Below, in pieces: positions 22,756 through 30,407 of a stretch of DNA of 64,000 nt; within the stretch, counting starts at the first letter, position 1; every line of letters begins with the position of its first letter. The position numbers and the translations under genes were made by a program. The stretch lies in contig NZ_RZYA01000027.1 in NCBI RefSeq assembly GCF_004005495.1, positions 58,169 to 122,168 of the forward strand, given 5' to 3'. The notes below the pieces were generated by a model, which saw only the letters and a program-made list of their open reading frames with translations, searched no databases and was not told the origin of the DNA. The DNA is from Streptomyces antnestii. GTDB lineage: Bacteria; Actinomycetota; Actinomycetes; Streptomycetales; Streptomycetaceae.

Positions 22756-22823
22756 CCAAGTAGCGGCTCTCGGGCCGCAAAGTGGCGGCTCTCCGGCCGC
22801 CAAGTAGCGCTTCGCGCCCGTCC
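22750..22823 (+). repeat. 22-bp repeat copying the menG stop region
   Basis: AAGTAGC, which spans the last Lys codon and the TAG stop, recurs at 22758, 22780 (as AAGTGGC) and 22802. The last three have an exact 22-bp period: AAGTAGCGGCTCTCGGGCCG, AAGTGGCGGCTCTCCGGCCG, AAGTAGCGCTTCGCGCCCG. CGGCTCTCGGGCCG may also fold as a weak hairpin. Confidence 0.8.
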
Positions 22824-22879
22824 GTTGTGCCGAATCCCCGCCACGGGGAACCGGCCACCGGGAAAGATGTGTCCGTTGA

Positions 22880-22950
22880 GTACGTGGTGACGGCCGGTCA
22901 CCGTCGGTGACGGTACGACTTCCGACTTCCCGGATGACGGAGCATTTCCC
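22880..22950 (+). promoter_or_regulatory. Palindromic repeats before zinc-ribbon gene
   Basis: GTGAC-GGCCG-GTCAC and, directly following, ACCGTC-GGT-GACGGT form two adjacent inverted repeats about 40-65 bases before the start at 22951. They may be operators or hairpins. Confidence 0.4.
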
Positions 22951-24039
22951 ATGGCGTCGCTCTGCCCGCACTGCGGAGCCCAGGCTCCCGAAGAGGCCCG
23001 TTACTGCCTGACGTGCGGGCGCGAACGTGCTTCGGAGGGGGAGCGTCCGGTAACGGCCGTACCGGAGCGGCCACTTCAGGCGCCGGGCGGGGCGCCCGCC
23101 CCTGTGGAGTGGCCCGCCCCCGCTGAGTGGACAGCCCCGGACGTGCCTCCGGCCCCTGCCGAGTCACCGGCCCCCACCGAACCGCCCGCTCCCACCGAAC
23201 CCCCCGCCCCCGCAGGCCCGCCCGACCCCGCCGCGGCGGCCGCCGCCCTGCCCACAGCCACAGCCGCTTCCTCCCCCTACTACGGCCCCCATGCCTTCCA
23301 GCCGGCCGCGCCGCAGGCCCCCGCACCCGTCAAGTCCCCGCGGCGCGCCGGAATCTGGGTCGCCACCGTCGCCGGGGCGTTCCTCATCGGGGGCGGTGTG
23401 GCCGCCGGAGCGCTCCTGCTCCAGAACGGCGGCGGCAACGACGACAAGGCGGGCCGGGACGACAAGCCCGCCGTCAGCACCGAGCAGCCCGCCGCCACCT
23501 CCCAGCAGCCGACTCCGACGCCGACGCCGAGCCCCACCCCGAGCCGGACTCCGGACGCCACGCCCGCCGGGACCCCGGACGCCACGGTCCCGGCCGGTTA
23601 CCGCAAGGTCGCCGACCCGATGGGCTTCTCCTTCGTCATCCCCGACGTGTGGTCGCGCCAGGGCGTGGCGAACGGCAGCCAGATCACGTACGCGGGCAGC
23701 ACCGGCGCCGAGCACTACCTCATCGGCGTCATCCCCAACGCGGGCTACACCTCGTACGACAACGTCCTCAACATGGAGAAGCACGCCAAGGAGGACAAGA
23801 AGAAGAGCGACTACCAGCGGATCGACCTGCGCCGGAACACCTTCCAGGGGCGGCCGGGCGCGATCTGGGAGTACACGTACCGCGACGAGGGCGGCCGCAC
23901 GATGCACGGCATCGACCAGTCGTACGTCGCCGAGGACGGCACCGAGTACACGATCTTCCTGGTGGGGCAGCAGAACGTCTGGGCCGACATGAAGAAGACG
24001 TACAGGACCGGCCTGGAGTCCTGGCGCCTGACGGGCTGA
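22951..24039 (+). CDS. Zinc-ribbon membrane-anchored protein with extracellular domain
   Basis: A 362-residue protein with an N-terminal zinc ribbon (Cys5, Cys8, Cys19, Cys22 in CPHC and CLTC) and a long Pro/Ala-rich linker (about residues 30-125). One transmembrane helix (GIWVATVAGAFLIGGGVAAG) is followed by a Thr/Pro-rich stretch and a C-terminal globular domain of about 150 residues (YRKVADPMGFSFVIPDVW ... TYRTGLESWRL), predicted outside the cell. That domain resembles those attached to Streptomyces receptor kinases. ATG 22951 has GGAG 9 bases upstream. Function unknown. Confidence 0.8.
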   Translation: MASLCPHCGAQAPEEARYCLTCGRERASEGERPVTAVPERPLQAPGGAPAPVEWPAPAEWTAPDVPPAPAESPAPTEPPAPTEPPAPAGPPDPAAAAAALPTATAASSPYYGPHAFQPAAPQAPAPVKSPRRAGIWVATVAGAFLIGGGVAAGALLLQNGGGNDDKAGRDDKPAVSTEQPAATSQQPTPTPTPSPTPSRTPDATPAGTPDATVPAGYRKVADPMGFSFVIPDVWSRQGVANGSQITYAGSTGAEHYLIGVIPNAGYTSYDNVLNMEKHAKEDKKKSDYQRIDLRRNTFQGRPGAIWEYTYRDEGGRTMHGIDQSYVAEDGTEYTIFLVGQQNVWADMKKTYRTGLESWRLTG

Positions 24040-24155
24040 CCCGGCCACCAGCCCCGACGGCACCCTGACGGCAGTCCGGACACCAGCCCGGACGACAGTC
24101 CTGACGGCACCCTGACGCCGACCCGACCCGACCCGACCCGACCCGACCCGACTCG
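24040..24155. repeat. Short repeats after zinc-ribbon gene, including (ACCCG)n
   Basis: CCTGACGGCA-type segments recur irregularly (24026, 24064, 24100 and 24110) and are followed by a run of six ACCCG/GACCC pentanucleotides (24120-24152). No gene is present between 24040 and 24177. Confidence 0.7.
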
Positions 24156-24177
24156 GCCCCGCCCGCGACGGACGTCG

Positions 24178-24528
24178 CTACGTGCCGACCACGGAGTACG
24201 GTTCGCCCGGCTCGTCCAGCTCGCGTTGCAGCCCGCCGCCGCGCGGCCCCGGCATACGGGGCTCGTTCACCCCGGCGCCTCCGCCGCCCTCGCCCTCGGG
24301 AAAGTCGAACCAGACGGTGACGACGGCGCCGCGGGGCACCTCGGTGTCGGGCAGTGGGTACTGGCGTACGACGTAGTCGACCACGGTGCGACGGAAATCG
24401 GGGCGGTCGGGCGCGGCGAGCAGTACGCCGCGCGCCGCCGCGGCCTCGCGCGCGTCGACGGCCATGAGGCCGACCAGTTTCGGTACGCGCACTTCGGGCG
24501 TCTTGGGTGTAATGCGCACAGACTTCAC
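24178..24528 (-). CDS. PASTA-domain protein (116 aa)
   Basis: A 116-residue protein with a single PASTA domain (about residues 12-75: VRVPKLVGLMAVDAREAAAA, then DYVVRQYPLPDTEVPRGAVV and VTVWF). PASTA modules bind peptidoglycan fragments or beta-lactams when attached to penicillin-binding proteins and PknB kinases. Here there is no signal peptide or membrane segment, so a cytosolic role or a degenerate module is likely. The GTG at 24528 is the first possible start; a second GTG at 24519 is not excluded since neither has a strong ribosome-binding site. The tail is Gly/Pro-rich. Confidence 0.75.
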   Translation of the reverse strand: MKSVRITPKTPEVRVPKLVGLMAVDAREAAAARGVLLAAPDRPDFRRTVVDYVVRQYPLPDTEVPRGAVVTVWFDFPEGEGGGGAGVNEPRMPGPRGGGLQRELDEPGEPYSVVGT

Positions 24529-24617
24529 CCCCAGCGGTACCCGAAGGGTAGCTCCGCCCGGGCCCCGACCGGAAGCGGCCTACAGCCCCCGCCGTACAGC
24601 TCCCTCCGTACGGCCCT

Positions 24618-25124
24618 CTACAGCTCAAGCCTGAAACAGACGCCCCGGCGCAGGCCCCCCGGCACGGTGAACGTCTCGGCCGGTGTCATCCCGAGCCGCC
24701 GCGTCACCGCCACGGACCGTTCGTTGCGCGCGTCGACCATCGCCACCACGCTCCGCACACCGGCGGTCCGTACGCGTTCCAGGGTCGCGAGCGCGGCGGC
24801 CGTCGCGTATCCGCGGCCCCAGTGCGCGCGCCCGAGCCGCCAGCCGATCTCGATCTCGCCCGCCGGACCCCACGCGTGCGGCCACGGCTGCGCGCCCGTG
24901 AAGCCGATGACCTCGCCGTCCGCGTCGGTCATCGTCCACAGACAGAAGCCGCGCTCCGCGTCGTGCCGCCGCTGCCGCGCGGTCAGCTCCTCGTACACGG
25001 ACAGCTCGGCCGCGGCCCCGCCGTGGAACTCCATGACCTCCGGGTCGCCGAAGACGCGGTGCCAGGCGAAGGCGTCCTCGTCGGTCGGGACACGGAGCTG
25101 TACATCAGGCAGAGCTCGGTTCAC
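24618..25124 (-). CDS. GNAT-family acetyltransferase (RimJ/RimL-like)
   Basis: A 168-residue acetyltransferase of the ribosomal-protein-type GNAT branch. Visible features are LRVPTDEDAFAWHRVFGDPE at the N-terminus, EIEIGWRLGRAHWGRGYATA with the acetyl-CoA loop, and the late block ARNERSVAVTRRLGM. It starts at GTG 25124 and is divergent from the flavoprotein gene at 25223. The substrate, such as an N-terminal amine or small molecule, is unknown. Confidence 0.88.
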   Translation of the reverse strand: MNRALPDVQLRVPTDEDAFAWHRVFGDPEVMEFHGGAAAELSVYEELTARQRRHDAERGFCLWTMTDADGEVIGFTGAQPWPHAWGPAGEIEIGWRLGRAHWGRGYATAAALATLERVRTAGVRSVVAMVDARNERSVAVTRRLGMTPAETFTVPGGLRRGVCFRLEL

Positions 25125-25222
25125 AGGGCGGCCCTTCGGCTGGGTGATCGGTACCGCTGCATAGACTGCCCATATCCGGTGCCGCGCGGCACGCAGATTT
25201 CGAGTCTTCGGGAGAACCCGCC

Positions 25223-26506
25223 GTGACCGAGCCCCTCTCCGAGCACAGCGCAGATGTGATCGTCGTCGGGGCCGGGCCAGCCGGCTCGACGACCGCGTAC
25301 TACCTGGCCAAGGCCGGTCTCGACGTACTCCTCCTGGAAAAGACCGCTTTTCCCAGGGAGAAGGTGTGCGGCGACGGCCTCACGCCCCGCGCCACCAAGC
25401 AGCTCGTGTCGATGGGCATCGACATCTCCGAAGAGGCGGGCTGGCTGCGCAACAAGGGCCTGCGCATCATCGGCGGCGGCGTCCGGCTCCAGCTGGACTG
25501 GCCGGATCTCGCCTCCTACCCGGACTACGGACTCGTCCGCAAGCGTGACGACTTCGACGAACAGCTCGCCCGCCAGGCGCAGAAGGCGGGCGCGCGCCTG
25601 TACGAGCGCTGCAACGTCGGCGCCCCGATCATCGACGACCGCACGGGCCGGATCACCGGCGTGAACGCCAAGCTCGGCGAGGAGAAGCGCGAAGTCACCT
25701 TCCACGCGCCCCTCGTCGTCGCCGCCGACGGCAACTCGACCCGACTGTCCCTCGCGATGGGCCTGCACCGGCGCGAGGACCGCCCGATGGGCGTCGCGGT
25801 GCGCACGTACTTCGAGTCGCCGCGCCACGACGACGACTACCTGGAGTCCTGGCTGGAGCTGTGGGACCGCCGAGGCGCCCAGGACCGGCTGCTGCCGGGC
25901 TACGGCTGGATCTTCGGCATGGGCGACGGCACGTCGAACGTCGGCCTCGGCATCCTCAACTCCTCCAAGGCCTTCCGCGAGCTGGACTGGCGCGAGATCC
26001 TGAAGGCCTGGTGCGCGTCGATGCCGGAGGACTGGGGCTACACCCCGGAGAACATGACGACGCCGATCCGCGGCGCGGCCCTGCCGATGGCCTTCAACCG
26101 CCAGCCGCACTACACCAAGGGCCTTCTCCTGGTGGGCGACGCGGGCGGCCTGGTCAACCCGTTCAACGGCGAGGGCATCGCGTACGCCATGGAGTCCGGT
26201 CAGATCGCGGCCGACGTCATCGTGCAGGCGCACGCCCGCGCGACCGACGCCCAGCGCGAACTCGCCCTCCAGCGCTACCCGAAGGTCCTCAAGGACACCT
26301 ACGGCGGCTACTACACGCTGGGCCGCGCCTTCGTGAAGATGATCGGCAATCCGAAGGTCATGAAGATCGCGACGCAGCGCGGCCTGACGCACCCGGTGCT
26401 CATGAAGTTCACCCTGAAGATGCTCGCCAACCTGACCGACCCCACGGGCGGCGACGCGATGGACCGCATCATCAACGGCCTGAGCAAGGTCGCCCCGAAG
26501 GCCTGA
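25223..26506 (+). CDS. Geranylgeranyl-reductase-family flavoprotein (possible menaquinone side-chain reductase)
   Basis: A 427-residue FAD-dependent oxidoreductase. The dinucleotide motif VIVVGAGPAGSTTAYYLAKA is at residues 12-31, KVCGDGLTPRA follows, and the C-terminal FAD signature is LLLVGDAGGLVNPFNGEGI. This is the geranylgeranyl reductase layout. In mycobacteria the homologous MenJ saturates one isoprene unit of menaquinone. Streptomyces menaquinones are partly hydrogenated, and the gene lies between the mqn and nuo genes, so that role is likely but inferred. GTG 25223 follows GGGAG by 9 bases. Confidence 0.88.
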   Translation: MTEPLSEHSADVIVVGAGPAGSTTAYYLAKAGLDVLLLEKTAFPREKVCGDGLTPRATKQLVSMGIDISEEAGWLRNKGLRIIGGGVRLQLDWPDLASYPDYGLVRKRDDFDEQLARQAQKAGARLYERCNVGAPIIDDRTGRITGVNAKLGEEKREVTFHAPLVVAADGNSTRLSLAMGLHRREDRPMGVAVRTYFESPRHDDDYLESWLELWDRRGAQDRLLPGYGWIFGMGDGTSNVGLGILNSSKAFRELDWREILKAWCASMPEDWGYTPENMTTPIRGAALPMAFNRQPHYTKGLLLVGDAGGLVNPFNGEGIAYAMESGQIAADVIVQAHARATDAQRELALQRYPKVLKDTYGGYYTLGRAFVKMIGNPKVMKIATQRGLTHPVLMKFTLKMLANLTDPTGGDAMDRIINGLSKVAPKA

Positions 26507-26531
26507 CCTCCGGGTAAGCCCTGCGCCCGAT

Positions 26532-26567
26532 TTGGCCCCCGCACCCCGCGGGGGTCACCCTGGTCGC
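26532..26567 (+). promoter_or_regulatory. Promoter with internal hairpin before monooxygenase-like gene
   Basis: TTGGCC (26532-26537), an 18-base spacer and CACCCT (26556-26561) lead to an ATG 6 bases further on. The spacer contains CCCCCGC/GCGGGGG arms (26536-26542 and 26548-26554), which could terminate the upstream flavoprotein gene or bind a regulator. Confidence 0.4.
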
Positions 26568-26894
26568 ATGATTTTCATCGCCGTCAAGTTCACCGCCCGG
26601 CCCGAGTACGCCGACTCCTGGCTGGAGCACACCGCCGAGTTCACCCGCGCCACGCGCGCCGAGGACGGCAACCTCTTCTTCGACTGGTCCCGCAGCGTCG
26701 AGGATCCGAACCAGTACGTCCTCCTGGAGGGCTTCCGGGACGGGGACGCGGGGGCCGCGCACGTGGGGTCCGACCACTTCAAGGCCGGCCTGGAGACGAT
26801 GTCCGGCCTGATCGCCTCCGTGCCGGAAATCATCAACACCGAGATTCCGGGCGGAAGTTGGGGCCCGATGGGGGAACTCTCGCCGCAGGACTGA
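26568..26894 (+). CDS. Antibiotic-biosynthesis-monooxygenase-type (ABM, YgiN-like) protein
   Basis: A 108-residue dimeric ferredoxin-like-fold protein of the ABM/quinol-monooxygenase family: MIFIAVKFTARPEYADSWLE, then ATRAEDGNLFFDWSRSVEDP, YVLLEGFRDGDAGAAHVGSDHF (the H-x-x-S-x-H-F motif). Such proteins oxidise quinols or act on polyketides; the menaquinone setting suggests a quinol substrate, unproven. The start at 26568 sits 6 bases after a -10-like box. Confidence 0.85.
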   Translation: MIFIAVKFTARPEYADSWLEHTAEFTRATRAEDGNLFFDWSRSVEDPNQYVLLEGFRDGDAGAAHVGSDHFKAGLETMSGLIASVPEIINTEIPGGSWGPMGELSPQD

Positions 26895-26980
26895 AGTGCG
26901 GACGCGGTGTGAGGGTGCTGTGGGCGCTGCCGCGCACCGGGTTACCGGGAGTACCCCGATTCCCTAGCCTGACGCATTCA

Positions 26981-27005
26981 TGTCAGTGATGTGTCATATG
27001 TGTCA
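26981..27005 (+). promoter_or_regulatory. Three TGTCA repeats before Tat flavoprotein gene
   Basis: TGTCA occurs at 26981, 26992 and 27001, between a TAGCCT -10-like box (about 26964-26969) and the start at 27017. They may bind a regulator just downstream of the transcription start. Confidence 0.4.
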
Positions 27006-27016
27006 GGGGGAACGGA

Positions 27017-28819
27017 ATGACCACTTCCACCGGACCGGGCGGACCGACCCGGAGACGGATCCTGGCGGGCACTGGCGCCGCGGTCGGGGCCGCCGCGCTG
27101 CCGGCGACCGGAGCCGCGGCAGCCGCCGGCACTCGTACCCGCGTCGCCGTCCTCGGCGGCGGCGTCTCGGGCCTCTCAGTCGCCCATGAACTGGCCGAGC
27201 GGGGCTACGCGGTGACGGTCCACGAGTACTACGACGTCCTCGGCGGCAAGGCCCGCTCCATGGACGTGCCGGGCTCGGCCTCGGGGGGCCGCAGGCCCCT
27301 CCCCGGCGAGCACGGCTTCCGCTTCTTCCCCGGCTTCTACCGGAACCTGCCCGACACGATGCGCCGCATCCCGTTCCCGGGCGGTGCGGGCGGGGTGCGG
27401 GGCAATCTCCGTAACGCCACCGAGGAACTCTTCGCCCGGCACGCGGGCCGCCCCGACCTGCACTTCCCGCTCCGCCGCGTCACGAATCCGCCGACCCTCG
27501 GCGCTGTCACGACGACCTGGCTGCGCGACGAGATCACGGCCGCCCTGGACACGGCGACCCGGCTGCCCGCGCACGAGGTCGCGTACTTCGTGAACCGTCT
27601 GCTCGTCCACCTCACCAGCTGCGACGCCCGGCGCGAGAGCGAATGGGAGGCCACCGCGTGGTGGGACTTCATCCGCGCCGACGACTTCAGCGAGGAGTAC
27701 CGCACGGTCCTCGGCATCGGCCAGACCCGCAATCTCGTCGCTACCCGCGCACAGGAGGCCTCCACCCGCACGGTCGGCCGCGTCATCATCGAGGCGCTGA
27801 TCCTTTGGGGACTGCTCGGCCGCGGCCTCGACGGGCCCGACGCCGACATCGACCGCGTGCTGAACGCCCCCACGAGCGAGGCGTGGATCGACCCTTGGCG
27901 CACCCACCTCACCTCCCTCGGCGTCGACTTCCAGTTCTCCAGCGACGTACGGGAGGTGATGTTCGCCGATGGACGCGTCACCGGTGTCCGGATCACTGAC
28001 CCCGACGGCGGCCGCCCGCGTGTCGTCACCGCCGACTACTACGTCCAGGCCATGCCCGTCGAGCACGCGCGGCCCACCTGGGGTGCCGCCCTGCGCGCGG
28101 CCGACCCGCAGCTCGCCCGCTGCGACGGGCTCCGCACAGACTGGATGACCGGGATCATGTTCTATGTGCGGCGGCCCGTTCCGTTGGTGCACGGACATGT
28201 CAACTGCCTGGACTCGCCGTGGGCGGTGACGGCCATCGGACAGGCGCAGTTCTGGGACGGGCGGGACTTCGCGGCCGACTACGGCGACGGGCGGGCCGTC
28301 GACTGCGTCTCGACGATCGTCTCCGAATGGGATGTTCCCGGCATTCTCTACGGCAAGCCGGCCCGGCAGTGCACCCGCGAGGAGATCGTGGAGGAATGCT
28401 GGGCGCAGCTCAAGGACGGCGTGAACGACAGCGGGCGCACGCTCATCGAGGACGCGGACCGGCTGTCCTGGTTCATGGACCCGGCGGTGACGGGGCTGGG
28501 CGGGCCCGCCCCCGCCAACCGCGAACCGCTGTTCATCCACCCGACCGGCACCTGGCACCTGCGCCCCACCGCCCGTACGGCGGTGCCGAACTTGTTCCTC
28601 GCCGGGGACTACGTCCGCACCGACGTTGACCTCGCCACGATGGAAGGCGCCAACGAGTCCGCGCGGAGGGCCGTCAACGCTCTCCTGGACCAGGATAATT
28701 CGGGCGCCGAGCGCTGCCGGATCTGGGAGCTGTACCGCCCGCCGGAGCTCGAACCCCTCAAGCGCGTCGACGAGACCCGCTTCCGACTCGGTCTGCCGAA
28801 CACTTTCGATCTGGGCTGA
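27017..28819 (+). CDS. Tat-exported FAD-dependent amine-oxidase/desaturase-like protein
   Basis: A 600-residue flavoprotein with a twin-arginine signal (TRRRILAGTGAAVGAAAL, residues 11-28), so probably exported folded with FAD. The dinucleotide motif RVAVLGGGVSGLSVAHELAE is at about residues 42-61. Next comes the phytoene-desaturase/hydroxysqualene-dehydroxylase-like hallmark GGKARS with HGFRFFPGFYRNLPDTM. The C-terminal FAD segment is NLFLAGDYVRTDVDLATMEG. The substrate is unknown; a terpenoid or hydrophobic compound is plausible. The ATG is preceded by GGGGGAACGGA. It ends at a strong shared terminator. Confidence 0.85.
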   Translation: MTTSTGPGGPTRRRILAGTGAAVGAAALPATGAAAAAGTRTRVAVLGGGVSGLSVAHELAERGYAVTVHEYYDVLGGKARSMDVPGSASGGRRPLPGEHGFRFFPGFYRNLPDTMRRIPFPGGAGGVRGNLRNATEELFARHAGRPDLHFPLRRVTNPPTLGAVTTTWLRDEITAALDTATRLPAHEVAYFVNRLLVHLTSCDARRESEWEATAWWDFIRADDFSEEYRTVLGIGQTRNLVATRAQEASTRTVGRVIIEALILWGLLGRGLDGPDADIDRVLNAPTSEAWIDPWRTHLTSLGVDFQFSSDVREVMFADGRVTGVRITDPDGGRPRVVTADYYVQAMPVEHARPTWGAALRAADPQLARCDGLRTDWMTGIMFYVRRPVPLVHGHVNCLDSPWAVTAIGQAQFWDGRDFAADYGDGRAVDCVSTIVSEWDVPGILYGKPARQCTREEIVEECWAQLKDGVNDSGRTLIEDADRLSWFMDPAVTGLGGPAPANREPLFIHPTGTWHLRPTARTAVPNLFLAGDYVRTDVDLATMEGANESARRAVNALLDQDNSGAERCRIWELYRPPELEPLKRVDETRFRLGLPNTFDLG

Positions 28820-28829
28820 GGCGCCCGCG

Positions 28830-28879
28830 AACGCCGAAGGGCCACCGCTCCCGCGAGGGGAGGGTGGCCCTTCGGCGTT
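28830..28879. terminator. Bidirectional terminator between flavoprotein and NlpC/P60 genes
   Basis: AACGCCGAAGGGCCACC (28830-28846) and GGTGGCCCTTCGGCGTT (28863-28879) form a perfect 17-bp stem with a 16-base loop between two convergent genes. Confidence 0.92.
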
Positions 28880-28888
28880 GTTCGGTGC

Positions 28889-29692
28889 TCAGAGGAGGCG
28901 GACAGCGCCGCTCGCCGGGTAGCCGGACAGGTCCTGGATGACAACGCCCTTGGAGGGGTTGGCGGCGTCCAGGTACTGGCCGTTACCGATGTACACACCC
29001 ACGTGGTACGCCGAGCCTGCGCCGCCCCAGTAGAGGAGGTCGCCGACCTGCAGGTTGGAGAGCGAGACCGGGGTGCCCGTCGTCGACTGCTCCTGCGAGG
29101 TGCGGGGGAGGCTCACGCCGGCCTGGCGGAACGCGGCCTGCGTCAGACCGGAGCAGTCCCAGGAGTTGGGGCCGGTGCCGCCCATGACGTACGCGTCGCC
29201 GAGCTGCGCCTTCAGGAAGGCGACGACGGACGCGACGCTGCCGCTGGCGGGGATCGAGACGTCCGCCGAGGCGGAGGGGGCGGAGAGCGTGGCGCGGGCG
29301 GCGGCGCGCGACGCACGCGCTTCCTCGGCCTTGCGGCGCGCCTCGGCCTCGGCCTTCTTCTTGGCCTCCGCCTTCTTCTCCGCGAGAGCCTGGTCCGCCT
29401 TGGCCTGCTTCGCGGCCTTTGCGACGGCCTGGTCCTGCTCGGCCTGCAGCGCATAGGAGTTCGCGGCCTGCTGGGTGGCTTCCGCGGACTGCGCGACCTG
29501 GGTGGAGAGGTCGGCCGTGATGGTCGGCATCTCGATGGTCTGGGTCACCGGCTCGGCAGCCTGGGCCGCGCCGGACGCCCCGGCAACGGCCAGGGTGCTG
29601 AGGACGCCACCGGCAACTCCGGCGCGCAGGCCGATTTTCGACGCGCTGCGGCGGGGCTTCCGGTGGCTGGGTATGTGAGCGGTGTGGGACAT
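28889..29692 (-). CDS. Secreted NlpC/P60 (C40) cell-wall hydrolase
   Basis: A 267-residue secreted peptidoglycan endopeptidase. A basic n-region and hydrophobic segment (GLRAGVAGGVLSTLAVAG, residues 21-38) end at an AQAAE-type cleavage site. A coiled-coil of Lys, Ala and Glu (about residues 60-135) follows, then the NlpC/P60 domain with catalytic Cys180 in WDCSGLTQAAF and His in YHVGVYIG. The ATG at 29692 lacks a good ribosome-binding site. The in-frame ATG at 29719 (MEALIAVVL...) has GAAGGA just upstream and would add nine residues before the signal, so the start is uncertain. Confidence 0.9.
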   Translation of the reverse strand: MSHTAHIPSHRKPRRSASKIGLRAGVAGGVLSTLAVAGASGAAQAAEPVTQTIEMPTITADLSTQVAQSAEATQQAANSYALQAEQDQAVAKAAKQAKADQALAEKKAEAKKKAEAEARRKAEEARASRAAARATLSAPSASADVSIPASGSVASVVAFLKAQLGDAYVMGGTGPNSWDCSGLTQAAFRQAGVSLPRTSQEQSTTGTPVSLSNLQVGDLLYWGGAGSAYHVGVYIGNGQYLDAANPSKGVVIQDLSGYPASGAVRLL

Positions 29693-30267
29693 GAGTACAA
29701 CCGCTATCAGGGCCTCCATGGTTCCTTCAAGAAACGTGTGGTGCGCCACAGTTGCCGTGTCGCCGTGTGAATCCCGGGCGTGGCGGCCTTTATTGACGCC
29801 GTAACGGGCAATCCGGACAGGGCCGATCAGGCCTGTGATCATGGGCTTTCCGCAATACGCCCGAATTGCCCGCGGCTTACCATCCGTTGATACCGATGGC
29901 CAAGCCCGGTTTCCAAACGGTTACGGCCCATGTGGCGCAGGTCACAAAGGGGCCACCTTCGGGGAGTGGTCGCCTCTCGTGAACGTGTGCACGCGTCCAC
30001 TTACGTACACACCTCTCCCTCTGACGTGTGAATGCCGTCCACTATCAGCCAGTTGTGTCCAGCGCCAATTTGCTTGTGTGGGCCATCTCTTGATAGGGCG
30101 ACAGCGCTTCTACCTGGGGTAACGAGCCAAGATGTCACCTCTGGTGATCACTCAGGCGCTTCGCGTGTGAAGATCACCGCTCATCCGACTTCATGATCCT
30201 TCGTCAGGTGGTGGAGATCACAAAGCTGTTGGCGCACCCCGTGTCGCAGATCACAGACCGGCGGGCA

Positions 30268-30273
30268 TAGGAT
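30268..30273 (+). promoter_or_regulatory. Candidate -10 element of nuo operon
   Basis: TAGGAT, about 140 bases before nuoA, lies 16 bases before the Rex/CRP-type palindrome. If it is the -10, the palindrome covers about +9 to +26. No convincing -35 is seen. Confidence 0.3.
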
Positions 30274-30288
30274 GCGGGGCAGTTGGGC

Positions 30289-30306
30289 TTGTGACCTGCT
30301 TCACAT
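30289..30306. promoter_or_regulatory. Rex/CRP-type operator upstream of nuoA
   Basis: TTGTGACCTGCTTCACAT. It contains a perfect TGTGA-N6-TCACA palindrome. It agrees with the Rex operator TTGTGAANNNNTTCACAA at all but two specified positions and also with E. coli-type CRP consensus. Rex senses the NADH/NAD+ ratio and is reported to act on respiratory operons of S. coelicolor, which makes Rex control of nuo the preferred reading. Confidence 0.7.
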
Positions 30307-30407
30307 GTGGGCGATCTTCGTGCGGTCGGGGGGTGGCTTTCGCGGAAGCGGGGGCGGGTCCGACGTATCCGCCAGCAGTCAGCGCCGACTGAGAGGAGCG
30401 AGGAGCG

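Larger units (their letters stand above)
29693..30407. promoter_or_regulatory. Long divergent regulatory region (NlpC/P60 gene and nuo operon)
   Basis: About 715 bases with no credible gene and a lower GC content. Sequences of the form GATCAC(A/C) or GTGATCA recur (near 29836, 30144, 30168, 30216 and 30249). GTGTGAAGATCACC (30166-30179) resembles a CRP-type half-palindrome, and a clear Rex/CRP-type site is at 30289. No ydaO (c-di-AMP) riboswitch motif was recognised in the NlpC/P60 leader. Confidence 0.6.

Noticed and set aside
24120..24155. ACCCG pentanucleotide run as a possible CRISPR or telomere-like repeat
   Set aside because: It is a short simple repeat without spacers and lies between ordinary genes.
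26980..27189. Small frame beginning MSVMCHMCQGER upstream of the Tat flavoprotein
   Set aside because: It lies mostly inside the flavoprotein gene in another frame, continues as Arg-rich shadow sequence and has no ribosome-binding site.
29693..29880. Possible ydaO (c-di-AMP) riboswitch in front of the NlpC/P60 gene
   Set aside because: Such switches control several Streptomyces cell-wall hydrolases, but the conserved GCTGAATCC- and GGGTGAATCC-like segments are not present on the right strand here.
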